Source of the DNA: Chitinophaga arvensicola
GTDB taxonomy: Bacteria; Bacteroidota; Bacteroidia; Chitinophagales; Chitinophagaceae
NCBI RefSeq assembly: GCF_900110835.1
Contig: NZ_FOJG01000001.1
Coordinates: forward strand, 941,022-1,005,021
Reading direction: 5' to 3'
DNA length: 64,000 bases
Shown here: piece by piece, positions 36,235-45,240 of the stretch
Numbering within the stretch: position 1 is the first letter of the stretch
How the letters are laid out: each line of letters begins with the position of its first letter
Notes under the pieces: model-generated
Database searches by the model: none
What the model saw: the letters and a program-made list of their open reading frames with translations, nothing else
What the model was told of the DNA's origin: nothing
Program-made: the position numbers and the translations under genes

Positions 36235-36534
36235 ATGAACACCGAAAAATGCACAACATTTGTCATCCTGCCGGAGAGCGATCTAATTTCGCTTAGGAAG
36301 CTAATGGAAGATGTGAGGGCAAAAATTGATACGACATTTACCAGCAATATCTCACCCAGCAGAGAACCGGACTACATTTTGAAAGCCGAATTTATGGCCG
36401 CCACTGGTATGAAGCGATCCAAATTTCAGGAGTTAATTAACAGCTCTGCCATCAAAACGGTTAAAAAAAAACGCAAGGTCTATGTGCTGGCTTCCGAAAT
36501 TAACCGCTATTTTACCGATCCTTCCATCCAATAA
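36235..36534 (+). CDS. Excisionase-like helix-turn-helix protein
   Basis: 99 residues from ATG 36235 (an upstream start at 36199 adds 12 residues that do not look conserved). The C-terminal half reads YILKAEFMAATGMKRSKFQE then a basic KTVKKKRKVYVLASEINRY, the MerR-like winged-HTH pattern of element-borne excisionases and DNA-binding accessory proteins of Bacteroidota. The position after the integrase supports a role in excision. Confidence 0.68.
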   Translation: MNTEKCTTFVILPESDLISLRKLMEDVRAKIDTTFTSNISPSREPDYILKAEFMAATGMKRSKFQELINSSAIKTVKKKRKVYVLASEINRYFTDPSIQ

Positions 36535-36575
36535 TTATGTTTCACTGATCCGTATTTACCTCAAATTATTAGGAT

Positions 36576-36965
36576 ATGAAACTGTTCAATACTTTAATTA
36601 AGGAACACCTAAGCATTCTTCTGCGACTGGGGTTTGATGAGAAAAATCTCCAAAGTCCTTACAGGGAGGGCTGGTTGGCCCAGGAATTTAAGCTCCATCT
36701 TGAAAAGGCCATCCGCAATATGCACTATGATCGGTCTTGCTCCGATTTTGTGCTGTACCCAGTGGCCGGCCAGGATGTAAAAAGCCGTATTAAATTTGAT
36801 CTTCACTACCATTTCGATCCAATTGCAAAGCATTTGATTTTGGTAAATGCCGGTGCTCAATCTGGACAATCCAGAATTTCCGTTCAGCTTCATCCTACCG
36901 CTATCATTCCCACAGCCCTCCAGCTTGCTCAATTTTTAAAAATGAGTGCCCAACTTATTGATTGA
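36576..36965 (+). CDS. Hypothetical element protein
   Basis: 129 residues, soluble, family not recognised. It starts with an amphipathic helix (FNTLIKEHLSILLRLGF) and is rich in His and aromatic residues in the middle (FDLHYHFDPIAKH). No signal peptide or membrane segment. It lies 41 bp after the excisionase-like gene on the same strand and may be cotranscribed with it. Confidence 0.6.
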   Translation: MKLFNTLIKEHLSILLRLGFDEKNLQSPYREGWLAQEFKLHLEKAIRNMHYDRSCSDFVLYPVAGQDVKSRIKFDLHYHFDPIAKHLILVNAGAQSGQSRISVQLHPTAIIPTALQLAQFLKMSAQLID

Positions 36966-37062
36966 GGATTTCCATTTTTGGTGTTAACTGAAATAATAAC
37001 CAATATTAGTAAGCCAGCCAATAGCCGGGTAGCTATAGCCACATTTCAATGAGCTATGATTA

Positions 37063-37755
37063 TTATAACGCCTTCCCCTTTGTATTGACCAGGTACAGGG
37101 AAAACTCGCTTCGGGAGGAAGAAACATTCATATACAAAAAGGAAGGGAGGAAATAGGTAAGAGCGAGCAAAGAACACCTATGCTCTTTGAGATTTTGCTC
37201 CCACTCAGGACGAATAACTAATCTTAAATTGTTGTGAGAGCAACTTTGCCGCAGGTCGAAATGCTGAAGGTAATTGGGTGCGCCGTACATCACCCGGTCA
37301 AGCCGTAGGTTTTCGCCTTGATATATCGGATAGTTTATGCTATCGAGTATATACTTCATAGTCTTATAATCATAGGTCACGTCAAAGAATAAACCCTCAT
37401 TGCCTTTCGCAGATATTCTGAAATGAAAGCCCATTCCTTCCGGTAATCCAGATCGGAAAGCGTACTCCCCAATAATTACAGCAAAATTTGGTAAATAGCT
37501 AACAGCTTGTTTGTATTCCTTATTGGGCCATTCAACGGCTGTGAATAGACCATTATCAATAATCTGGAACCTGCAACCTTCGCAAATGGCTCTTTTAATT
37601 TCATCCAGTTTTATCATTGCTGTTGTGGTGTCCATCCAGGGATCTTCGTTAGCATTTGCTAAGTAGGTGGATGCGGAGATTGTAAACTTTGTGGATACTT
37701 TTTGCTTACACCCTAATGCCAAAAGGCTGACAATTATAAAAAGTAGGCGTTTCAT
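37063..37755 (-). CDS. Hypothetical lipoprotein
   Basis: 230 residues with a clear lipoprotein signal (MKRLLFIIVSLLALGC, lipobox LALGC then KQK). The rest is mixed alpha/beta with several aromatic-rich strands; no family is recognised. Outer or inner membrane-anchored by its lipid. It stands alone, facing the opposite way to the integrase module. Confidence 0.65.
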   Translation of the reverse strand: MKRLLFIIVSLLALGCKQKVSTKFTISASTYLANANEDPWMDTTTAMIKLDEIKRAICEGCRFQIIDNGLFTAVEWPNKEYKQAVSYLPNFAVIIGEYAFRSGLPEGMGFHFRISAKGNEGLFFDVTYDYKTMKYILDSINYPIYQGENLRLDRVMYGAPNYLQHFDLRQSCSHNNLRLVIRPEWEQNLKEHRCSLLALTYFLPSFLYMNVSSSRSEFSLYLVNTKGKAL

Positions 37756-37984
37756 AGTGGATCAATTTCGGGTTAATTTTTAAGTGGGGCGGCGGGATAC
37801 AATAAAGCTAAACATAATAACTCGCTCGTCCTAAACTTCACCGGCTCTGACTTTTACTACTGATAAAATAGTTCATACTTCTTTGCCTGTAATAATTCTA
37901 AGCAGTAAACAACTATCAAGTGCGATTTTTAATAAGAGTGCCATTTAATTCTTAAAGGCCGACTTATTGGCTCGTTCGTTTACC

Positions 37985-38515
37985 TTATCTACTTAGGACG
38001 ATCCGGTGCCTTCCCAAAAGGGGGATAAATTCGGTTGTCCGTATTATATGTCCCACCTCACTAATCCCTACTTTGGTAGCGTCGTTGATCAGGGCCTTGC
38101 TGATGATCCAGTTTAATTCATGCTCTTTTTTATATACTGGATCGTTTTTGGGAGCATAAAACCTTACTTCAACATGCCGGTATTGGAGATAACAAATCAG
38201 TAAAATCAATGGCCCTGTATCCGTATGTGATAGAAGATATTCGGCGGTTTCATATTTTTGATTACCCACTGTTTCCAGTTCGTAGAACATTCCTTTGTGA
38301 CCTGGGGCCTGATAATTGAACAAACTGCCTGCCCACTCTCGGCGGATGCTTGCCGTGATCATACTACCTCCCATAAAAATAGTTGGTAGTAAATCCTCAT
38401 AACTGGCGTCAGGAGCCAGCCTTTTTCTTAAAGTAAACTCACTTCGCACTGCCAGTTCAACCCCAACAAGGTCGGCTACCATATGTAGGTCCTTAAATTT
38501 TCTTGCTGCTGACAT
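37985..38515 (-). CDS. Hypothetical protein
   Basis: 176 residues, no signal peptide, one hydrophobic stretch (GPLILLICYLQYRHVEV) that looks like a buried strand/helix rather than a membrane span. Family not recognised. The same orientation as its two hypothetical neighbours on either side suggests a small accessory cluster within the element. Confidence 0.55.
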   Translation of the reverse strand: MSAARKFKDLHMVADLVGVELAVRSEFTLRKRLAPDASYEDLLPTIFMGGSMITASIRREWAGSLFNYQAPGHKGMFYELETVGNQKYETAEYLLSHTDTGPLILLICYLQYRHVEVRFYAPKNDPVYKKEHELNWIISKALINDATKVGISEVGHIIRTTEFIPLLGRHRIVLSR

Positions 38516-38843
38516 ACCCTAAATTTCGGGTAAAATGCTCCCTTTTTACAGGTAAGTCCAGTATTTTTTTTCCCCAAATGGACATTTTTGTTGTATACAG
38601 ATTTTAAAGGGGTAATCGTATACATCAATGGCTGAGAGAGAATTGCTTTAATGGTATTGGAGAGCCTCTTTTTAATATTAAACTGGACTTCGTTCTATTA
38701 AAAGCGCTTTTTGCGGCCATCTATGGCTATCTGTTTCAAAAATCACTGCCGGAATACTTGCAAATAAAAACCTCGTTACTATACGATACTGTTTTAAGCC
38801 TACACTATAGAGGGCATTCTCCCACCTACTACCATCCTCATAT
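38516..38843. other. Gene-poor gap with possible gene remnants on both strands
   Basis: No complete gene. A plus-strand frame without start is open from about 38598 to its stop near 38848 and reads protein-like (NIKLDFVLLKALFAAIYGYL). A minus-strand startless frame over the same bases also reads protein-like (YRIVTRFLFASIPAVIFETD). At most one can be real; decay of a former gene is the simplest view. Confidence 0.35.
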
Positions 38844-39155
38844 TTAGCCTTTGATTAAATACGGTTCCAACTCCTGACCCAATCGGTCATAAAGTATCAC
38901 CCAAACATATTCGACAATCTCTCCTCCCACCCCGTCGTCAGTGTTAATCTTTTTGCCGGTATAAGATTCGTAATACAAAAATTTGGTATGTAGAAGACTC
39001 GGAAAGGGTTTTCGATAGCTACGCCGGTAATGCTCTAGGGTTTTACCGATTTCAAATACAGGCGAGTCATAGCCCGACATTTCCACTATGGTTGCCGGTC
39101 TATCATATATCAGTAACATATCCAAGTCCATTATTTCTATAACGATAGAATCCAA
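38844..39155 (-). CDS. Hypothetical protein
   Basis: 103 residues from ATG 39155; ATG 39131 is an alternative that would remove eight residues. Acidic N-terminal half and a C-terminal strand (EIVEYVWVILYDRLGQEL). No recognised family. The C-terminus may be truncated, since a startless frame continues just after its stop. Confidence 0.5.
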   Translation of the reverse strand: MDSIVIEIMDLDMLLIYDRPATIVEMSGYDSPVFEIGKTLEHYRRSYRKPFPSLLHTKFLYYESYTGKKINTDDGVGGEIVEYVWVILYDRLGQELEPYLIKG

Positions 39156-39301
39156 CAGTATTTTCCAGTACGGGCAGAAAATTCACCAAATTTCTGCCGG
39201 CTATTAGCTTCAATGAGAATTTTTTTTTATCTCCTGACTATTTCTGTCATATACCTGCTATTGTTGTGCGCATTTTTGTACAGTGTTAGAAATTATGGTC
39301 C

Positions 39302-39610
39302 ATGAAAAAGGATAGTGCAAAGATTTTTGGATACCTGGAGTATCAGCTCTGTCTTACCGGTGGCGACCCGGTAATGGCGATTCCTGTTCCAGTGTCCTCT
39401 AAGGAAGAAGCGGATAAGATGCGCAAAATTAAGATCAAACAGAACACAAAAACAATTTCTCACTCTGGTTTTAGGGTATTATCACCCGACAAAAGGAAGG
39501 TGCTGCATGACTACGAAGGTACCCAAGAGCTAACCTTACCCACTGGTAAGAAGCCGCAAAGAACTGTGGTAAGAGGTGAAAAGAACCGCAAACAAAGGCC
39601 ATCAATTTGA
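39302..39610 (+). CDS. Hypothetical basic protein
   Basis: 102 residues, strongly basic C-terminal half (KKPQRTVVRGEKNRKQR), which would suit nucleic-acid binding. Family not recognised. First of two small plus-strand genes before the mobilisation genes. Confidence 0.5.
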   Translation: MKKDSAKIFGYLEYQLCLTGGDPVMAIPVPVSSKEEADKMRKIKIKQNTKTISHSGFRVLSPDKRKVLHDYEGTQELTLPTGKKPQRTVVRGEKNRKQRPSI

Positions 39611-39665
39611 TCCTTCTCGCAAAAAACTTAAAAAACTCACATCATTAAACAGTAAAAATTAGACG

Positions 39666-39992
39666 ATGGCTATCTACAATTTAAAGAAAAGACTGCTGGT
39701 CTTTGATAGTGGCAGGGAAGCTAAAATCACTGGATTGTGTATTGGGGTTACACCAGATTTACAACTCGGTGAGATATATTCTCCCAACATTATTGACTAC
39801 TCCGAAAACGGCGCCTCAAAAAAGGATGAGGACAAAATTGTTAATCCTCTTAGACTCTCCTACGAAGAACTGGATGAGCTTATTGATTTGCAGATACGAT
39901 TATGCCTGGATGCTAAGAAAAAGTTGAAATCTTTTTTCAAGGCTGAAGGGGCTGGCCGTAATGAGAAAAGGCCACAAATTAGTCAGCCATAG
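39666..39992 (+). CDS. Hypothetical protein
   Basis: 108 residues. N-terminal beta-like segment (YNLKKRLLVFDSGREAKI) and a charged C-terminal helix (YEELDELIDLQIRLCLDAKK). Not recognised. It lies 55 bp after the previous gene, 209 bp before mobC. Confidence 0.5.
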   Translation: MAIYNLKKRLLVFDSGREAKITGLCIGVTPDLQLGEIYSPNIIDYSENGASKKDEDKIVNPLRLSYEELDELIDLQIRLCLDAKKKLKSFFKAEGAGRNEKRPQISQP

Positions 39993-40150
39993 CCATGCCA
40001 ATATGGCAATGTCCTTCTCTTACTTTGTATTCCCTCTTTTATCGGTGGTCTACGCTAAGGGCTATGGGTTAGGAGTCGTACTATTAGACGACTCCCGCAA
40101 GATTTATTGTTGTGCTCAACAATGTTTTCTCAGCCTCCAGTGTCGGCTTC

Positions 40151-40164
40151 GGTGGCAGGCCACC
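40151..40164 (+). other. Candidate oriT inverted repeat
   Basis: Perfect 6-bp inverted repeat GGTGGC-AG-GCCACC, 37 bp before the mobC-like gene in a gene-free stretch. Relaxases of this type usually nick close to an inverted repeat upstream of their mob operon, so the position fits. No nic site can be identified by eye. Confidence 0.3.
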
Positions 40165-40201
40165 AGTAATGTAATTATGTCATAGCGCATGTATTATAAT
40201 T

Positions 40202-40606
40202 ATGGGAAGGAAGAAATTAAATGAGGTTGACGGCCTGTTATATGATGTAAAAACACGCATTAACCAGCAGCATTTTGATCGGCTTAATAAGCAGCTTGCA
40301 AGTTCTCCGTACCGGAAAATGAGTGAATTGTTGCGGGATATAATTTGTAACCGGCCCATTACGGTGTATACCGTTGATAATTCTTTGCCGCAGGTGATGG
40401 AAGAACTTACCCGTATTCGTAAGGAATTAAATTCAATTGGGCGAAATGTTAACCAGGTTACCCGCGAGTTTCATACGGCGGCTGGGCGAGCGGAACGGGT
40501 AAGTTCGGTGTTCCAACTGTTGGAGTATTCCAAGAAGGTGGACCAAAGGCTAGAGATTATTTTTCCTATCATATCCCAACTTTCTGAAAAATGGTTACGC
40601 GGGTAA
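40202..40606 (+). CDS. MobC-like relaxosome accessory protein
   Basis: 134 residues. N-terminal ribbon-helix-helix-like segment (KTRINQQHFDRLNKQLA, YRKMSELLRDII) and then the MobC signature LNSIGRNVNQVTREFH. Such proteins bind oriT and help the relaxase nick. The gene ends 16 nt inside the relaxase gene, so the two are translationally coupled. In Bacteroides nomenclature the equivalent is often called MobA. Confidence 0.85.
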   Translation: MGRKKLNEVDGLLYDVKTRINQQHFDRLNKQLASSPYRKMSELLRDIICNRPITVYTVDNSLPQVMEELTRIRKELNSIGRNVNQVTREFHTAAGRAERVSSVFQLLEYSKKVDQRLEIIFPIISQLSEKWLRG

Positions 40607-42096
40607 AGTTCCGGAGGGATATGTACGATGCCATTTATTATAATGAGGACAAGGTGGCATTGGGAGAAGCCAGGTGTATAGATGCCATAGGATTTGGGAA
40701 GGAAGCCGCAGATCTTACTATCCGAGAAAAGAACAACCGGTTTAAGGCATTGACGGAAAAAAACAAGATAACAGAAGTTAATACCCTGCATGTATCGCTG
40801 AGTTTTCATCCGGGCGAAGATATTTCCGACCAGCTCATGCGCGATATTGCCGACGATTATATGCAGCAGGTTGGCTATGGTGATCAACCATATTTATTAT
40901 ACCGGCATACCGATACCGGCAATGATCACATGCACATTGTCACCACTAATATACAGCCTAATGGTGACCGTATCGAAAGTCATCGCTTCGTTGAAGACCA
41001 ATCCGAACCGGCAAGAAAGAAAATTGAACTTGATTATGGAATCGTTCAGGCAGAAGGACATCACCTAAAAAATGGTGAACATCTTTCCAGGATAAATATT
41101 GAGGGGAAAGATCCCAATAACCGGCGCCAGGTAAAGCGTGACATAACCAACGTAGTGCGAGAGGTATTCAACTCTTATAAATATGGTTCGTTGGCGGAAT
41201 ACAGTGCTATTCTTTCTCACTTTGGAGTTATGCTTGATAATGGAAAGGAAGGCTCTGTACTAAACACCACTGGCGGTTTGTTGTACAGTATTATAGATGA
41301 AACGGACAGCAAATGGAGTATGCCGATTAAAGGAAGTAAGCTGGCGGATAAGCCAATTCTAAAAAGACTGGAGGAAAGATATGATAGTAATCGTGAGAAC
41401 CGTAAGCGTTACCGCGCCAGGATCATCAGGGTGATTGAGGATTCTCTAAAGACAAATTGCAGCCGGCAAGAGTTTGAAAAATTGCTGGAAAAGGATAACA
41501 TAGCAATTATCTACCGCAAGAATGAGAACGACTTCACCTATGGTGTAACCTTTGTAGACACCCTCACTAAGGTTGCCTACAATGGCCGTGATCTCGGAAA
41601 AGGCTACAGCGCCGGCGCACTTTTACAGCGCATTGAGGCTGGGCGAAACCCCGAACTGCATTACAACCAGATATTGATAGCGGATATTCTGGCAGGTGTT
41701 GATTATCGCCGGCGCCCACAAACTATCCTCCGTTATCTGGATAAACATAATATCGGTATAGAGATTTCCGGCACTAGTAAAGGCAAGGTATTTTACCGGC
41801 TCGGCCACCGGGGCACTTCCCCAGATGCGTACGTTAATGCGCCTTCGTCATTTAATAATTGGTTAAATACAGCCGACTTTGGCGCGGTTAACAATCAGTC
41901 CGAAACCTTACTGGAGAAATTATTGAGCCGTACAGCCCACGACCTGGCCGAAAGTATAGATCAGCATTTATACGATGATAGTCTACATTATTTTGAAAAA
42001 GTGGCGGATGATATTTTAGGTTACACCTACACATCTAGCTATGTTCCTGGTCATTATAAAAGAAAGAAAGGGCAGAAGAATGGCCCACGGCGATAA
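40591..42096 (+). CDS. MobP-type relaxase
   Basis: 501 residues. The HUH metal-binding triad is H106, H113 and H115 in RHTDTGNDHMHIV. The probable catalytic Tyr is Y17 in YYNEDKV near the N-terminus, as in Bacteroidota MobB-type relaxases. It nicks oriT, stays covalently attached to the 5' end and leads the strand into the recipient. GTG/ATG choice: the start chosen lies inside mobC, matching the family N-terminus. Motifs are intact, unlike the coupling protein next to it. Confidence 0.92.
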   Translation: MVTRVKFRRDMYDAIYYNEDKVALGEARCIDAIGFGKEAADLTIREKNNRFKALTEKNKITEVNTLHVSLSFHPGEDISDQLMRDIADDYMQQVGYGDQPYLLYRHTDTGNDHMHIVTTNIQPNGDRIESHRFVEDQSEPARKKIELDYGIVQAEGHHLKNGEHLSRINIEGKDPNNRRQVKRDITNVVREVFNSYKYGSLAEYSAILSHFGVMLDNGKEGSVLNTTGGLLYSIIDETDSKWSMPIKGSKLADKPILKRLEERYDSNRENRKRYRARIIRVIEDSLKTNCSRQEFEKLLEKDNIAIIYRKNENDFTYGVTFVDTLTKVAYNGRDLGKGYSAGALLQRIEAGRNPELHYNQILIADILAGVDYRRRPQTILRYLDKHNIGIEISGTSKGKVFYRLGHRGTSPDAYVNAPSSFNNWLNTADFGAVNNQSETLLEKLLSRTAHDLAESIDQHLYDDSLHYFEKVADDILGYTYTSSYVPGHYKRKKGQKNGPRR

Positions 42097-42243
42097 CTAA
42101 GTTGCCCTCTCTACTAATTGTTCCCTCCAACTATTACTGGGCCACTCCCTCTGCGGCCTAAACACTGAGCTTTTCCCTCCTAGCTCAGATCAATGGTTTG
42201 CCGCAACGGCAAGCCAGATTTTATCACGTTAAAATTCGAATTT

Positions 42244-42912
42244 ATGAGCACAGGAGAAAACGAGCAGGGCCTACGGGTCCTTATCGACCTTATCCGAAAG
42301 TGCAGCATCGTTTTGCTGGGCCTGCACTTCTACTATTTCTGTTATGCAGTCTTTGAACATTGGGGGCTTACCATACCATTTGTTAAAACAATGCTTTTAG
42401 GATTTGCCCGGATGGGGATTTTCAATAACATTTTCCTTTCAAAATTATATGTGCTGCTTACTCTGGCAGTTTCCCTGATTGGGGCATTGGGAAAAAAAGA
42501 CGAAAAGATTGCCAAAGGGATGGTTGCCGGTCTAATTGGAGCAGGGCTGCTGTTGTTTTGGGGTAGTAATCTTTTACTTTATATGGCGATGGCTCCGGAG
42601 GCCGCCGTCATCGCCTATATGATCATTACTTCTCTGGGCTTTCTCTGTTGCCTGGCAGGTGGTACAAGATTATCCCGGCTCATTCGCCTGCAGCTGCGAA
42701 AAGACATATGGAACTCTGCGAACGAGACTTTCCCACAAGATGAGGTGCTGCGCCTCAACGAACATAGCGTCAACTTCAAGGCGATATACAAATTTGGCAA
42801 TAAGGTCCGTCGCTCATTTGTGAATATAATAAATCCATACCGGGCATGTCTACTTGTTGGGCTGCCCGGTTCGAGTTGGGGAAAAGTTATTACCTGGTTC
42901 GCGAAGTCATAA
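42244..42912 (+). CDS. Coupling protein (VirD4/TraG type), N-terminal fragment
   Basis: 222 residues from ATG 42244. It contains the YWFCY-type N-terminal membrane domain (LHFYYFCYAVFEHWG) with several helices, then a cytoplasmic stretch leading to NPYRACLLVGLPGS, the first half of the P-loop. Directly after this Ser codon the frame is lost and the protein ends 12 residues later. The continuation GKSYYLVREVIK lies in another frame from base 42879. Together the two pieces equal one conjugal coupling protein of about 660 residues that would link the relaxase-DNA complex to the transfer pore and power DNA transport. Confidence 0.85.
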   Translation: MSTGENEQGLRVLIDLIRKCSIVLLGLHFYYFCYAVFEHWGLTIPFVKTMLLGFARMGIFNNIFLSKLYVLLTLAVSLIGALGKKDEKIAKGMVAGLIGAGLLLFWGSNLLLYMAMAPEAAVIAYMIITSLGFLCCLAGGTRLSRLIRLQLRKDIWNSANETFPQDEVLRLNEHSVNFKAIYKFGNKVRRSFVNIINPYRACLLVGLPGSSWGKVITWFAKS

Positions 42913-44237
42913 AGCAAAATTGTCAGAAGGGTTTCAGCGTCTTCGTTTATGATTTCAAGTACGACGACCTTACCAAGATTGTATATAATGAACTGTTAAG
43001 GAATAAGAAGGCGTATAAAGTTCCGCCGAAATTTTGTGTGATCAACTTTGATGATCTGTCGTATTCGCACAGGTGCAATCCGTTAGATCCTCAGATGATG
43101 ACCGACATTACTGATGCCGCAGAGTCAAGTAGGTCACTACTTTTAGGGTTAAACCGAAGCTGGGTTGCGCGTGGTGGGGATTTCTTCGTGGAGTCCCCAA
43201 TAAATTTTATCACTGCGGTAATTTGGTTTTTACGGCGGTATAAAAATGGGAGATTTTGCACATTGCCCCACGTGATAGAGATAATTTCTCTAGGCTATGA
43301 ATCACTCTTTCCTATGCTCGGGGTTTTCGATGAACTGACCTCGTTAGTCGATCCGTTCATCCAAGCCTATTGTAATAATGCCCGAGAGCAACTTGAAGGT
43401 CAGATAGCATCTGCAAAAATTGCGCTGGCACGACTATCCTCACCGCAGCTTTACTATGTCTTATCGGGCGACGACTTCAGCCTGGATATTAACAATCCAG
43501 ATGAACCAAAGGTGTTTTGCGCGGGCAATAACCCATTAAAAATTCAGACTTACGGCGCTGTGCTCTCCCTGTACACAAACAGGATGCTGAAGTTGGTAAA
43601 CCGCAAAGGACAGTTAAAATGTTCACTGATCTTCGATGAGTACCCTACGATTTATTGTCCACTACACGTAACCGTTAGTACCGGCAGGTCGAATTTGATA
43701 CAAACCTGGATTGCAGTTCAAAGTATCGAGCAGGTACGTATGGATTATAGCAAGGAACAGGCAGAAGTTCTATTTAGTGTTTGCGGAAACATTATCAGCG
43801 GCCAAAGTGTTGGGGATTCCGCTAAAATTGTAAGTGAACGTATCGGTAAAATCGTACAGGAGCGCGAAAGTGTTAGCATCAACAGAACAGATACTTCCGT
43901 GAGCCGAAATACCAACCTGGAATATGCCGTACCGCAATCCAAAATCTCGAATCTTACTGCCGGTGAATTTTGCGGCGTGGTGGCTGACAATCCCACAGAG
44001 CCGATTGAACTGAAAGCCTTCAATGCGCAGTTCGTCAATGATCATAAAGCGATCAAGGATGAGCAGGATAGCTACGTTCCGTTACCGAAAATTCGAGATG
44101 TAACAGAGGAAGAAGTGATGGAAAACTATAACCAGATAAAGGCAGATATTATCGAGATGGAACAGGATGTAATGGCAATGATAAAAGGAGATCCGAATCT
44201 AGCTCACCTATTATTTGTCCATCCGGATAATAAGTAA
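42846..44237 (+). CDS. Coupling protein (VirD4/TraG type), C-terminal ATPase fragment
   Basis: 463 residues if started at ATG 42846, although true homology begins near 42879 with GKSYYLVREV. It holds the rest of the RecA-like ATPase: VFVYDFKYDDL after the P-loop, Walker B-like LKCSLIFDEYPT, and the C-terminal all-alpha part. Without the preceding frame it lacks membrane anchor and an intact Walker A. A five-base surplus (42874-42878) is enough to explain the break. In the present sequence the element probably cannot be transferred by its own coupling protein unless this is a sequencing error or is suppressed. Confidence 0.85.
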   Translation: MSTCWAARFELGKSYYLVREVIKQNCQKGFSVFVYDFKYDDLTKIVYNELLRNKKAYKVPPKFCVINFDDLSYSHRCNPLDPQMMTDITDAAESSRSLLLGLNRSWVARGGDFFVESPINFITAVIWFLRRYKNGRFCTLPHVIEIISLGYESLFPMLGVFDELTSLVDPFIQAYCNNAREQLEGQIASAKIALARLSSPQLYYVLSGDDFSLDINNPDEPKVFCAGNNPLKIQTYGAVLSLYTNRMLKLVNRKGQLKCSLIFDEYPTIYCPLHVTVSTGRSNLIQTWIAVQSIEQVRMDYSKEQAEVLFSVCGNIISGQSVGDSAKIVSERIGKIVQERESVSINRTDTSVSRNTNLEYAVPQSKISNLTAGEFCGVVADNPTEPIELKAFNAQFVNDHKAIKDEQDSYVPLPKIRDVTEEEVMENYNQIKADIIEMEQDVMAMIKGDPNLAHLLFVHPDNK

Positions 44238-44243
44238 CAGTAA

Positions 44244-45044
44244 TTACGGTGTGTCGTTGATCTGGCCAGTATTGGTCGCATAATTCCATAATAGTAGCTG
44301 ATTTCGGTGAATAATACCGACTTGCTTGAACTTTCTTTTTGAACAGTAATAAAGCAGGCTGCACACATCGGCAGGGCTGATCGGAGAGATTTCATCGCAT
44401 TTGTATGCCAGAGCCGAATCGGTGTAGAGCTTGCCGGGGGGAGTTGAACTTGTGTGTAGTGGTCGCATGTAAGTTACGGAGTCCGGGGTGGTGAACTGAT
44501 ATTGAATATCATTTTCTACGTTCAGTTCTTCATCTTCCGGCGCAAGAGCGAGGCTGTAGCCATACAGGCTGGCGCCCTTTTTCATTGGGATTATATAGGT
44601 GTCAGCATTGTTACGAAGGTTGCGGCGTAGCAAAGTTTGACCAGCATGAAGGATGGCCTGCTGCATCCTAAGTAAAGTGTCCTCAGATAAACTGGGGACA
44701 CTTTTTCTTATATACACGAAAGGGGTTAAAGACGTATTATAAATATTATGTACCTCTACGGTCAACACAATTCGATTTTGAAAATGGCTGCTGAACCCGA
44801 CTGCCCGGTAGCAGGTGTCATTTATTTTATAGGGTAGGATATTATCAACCGGTCCAAAGAGATTTTGGGAGGTATCGGCAGCCTGCTGGGCTATTTGATA
44901 AACCTGTACCAAGTTATAAAGCTCACTCCCCGTTTTAAGTATTTCCTGTACTGTATCCTGGTGGCAAGATGAATCAGAGATGATTATCCGTGTGCAGTGA
45001 TTGTTGTAAAGGAATGCAGGAATGATCAATAAGGCATATCTCAT
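44244..45044 (-). CDS. Hypothetical exported protein
   Basis: 266 residues. A short hydrophobic N-terminus (YALLIIPAFLY) could be a signal peptide, without a lipobox. Five Cys are spread through the chain. No family is recognised. It converges on the coupling-protein gene with 6 bp between the stops and is separated from the next gene upstream by 196 bp. Confidence 0.6.
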   Translation of the reverse strand: MRYALLIIPAFLYNNHCTRIIISDSSCHQDTVQEILKTGSELYNLVQVYQIAQQAADTSQNLFGPVDNILPYKINDTCYRAVGFSSHFQNRIVLTVEVHNIYNTSLTPFVYIRKSVPSLSEDTLLRMQQAILHAGQTLLRRNLRNNADTYIIPMKKGASLYGYSLALAPEDEELNVENDIQYQFTTPDSVTYMRPLHTSSTPPGKLYTDSALAYKCDEISPISPADVCSLLYYCSKRKFKQVGIIHRNQLLLWNYATNTGQINDTP

Positions 45045-45240
45045 CAGAAAAGGTTTTTAAAATTGCCAGGAGGGCAATACCTCCCGGCCTGCTGAAACCA
45101 CCCCTTTAATAACCTAAATAACCTAAAGGGTCATAAGCTTTCACCCGATATAGTATTGGGTGGAAAAAAATCACCGCCCAGTAGACACCGGGCGGTAGTG
45201 AAATTCTATAAATGGTTAAACCACCAAATAAAATCCCACA

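Noticed and set aside
42841-42912. Programmed frameshift in the coupling-protein gene
   Set aside because: The two frames differ by five surplus bases inside the P-loop and no slippery heptamer with a downstream structure is evident; a mutation or sequence error is simpler.
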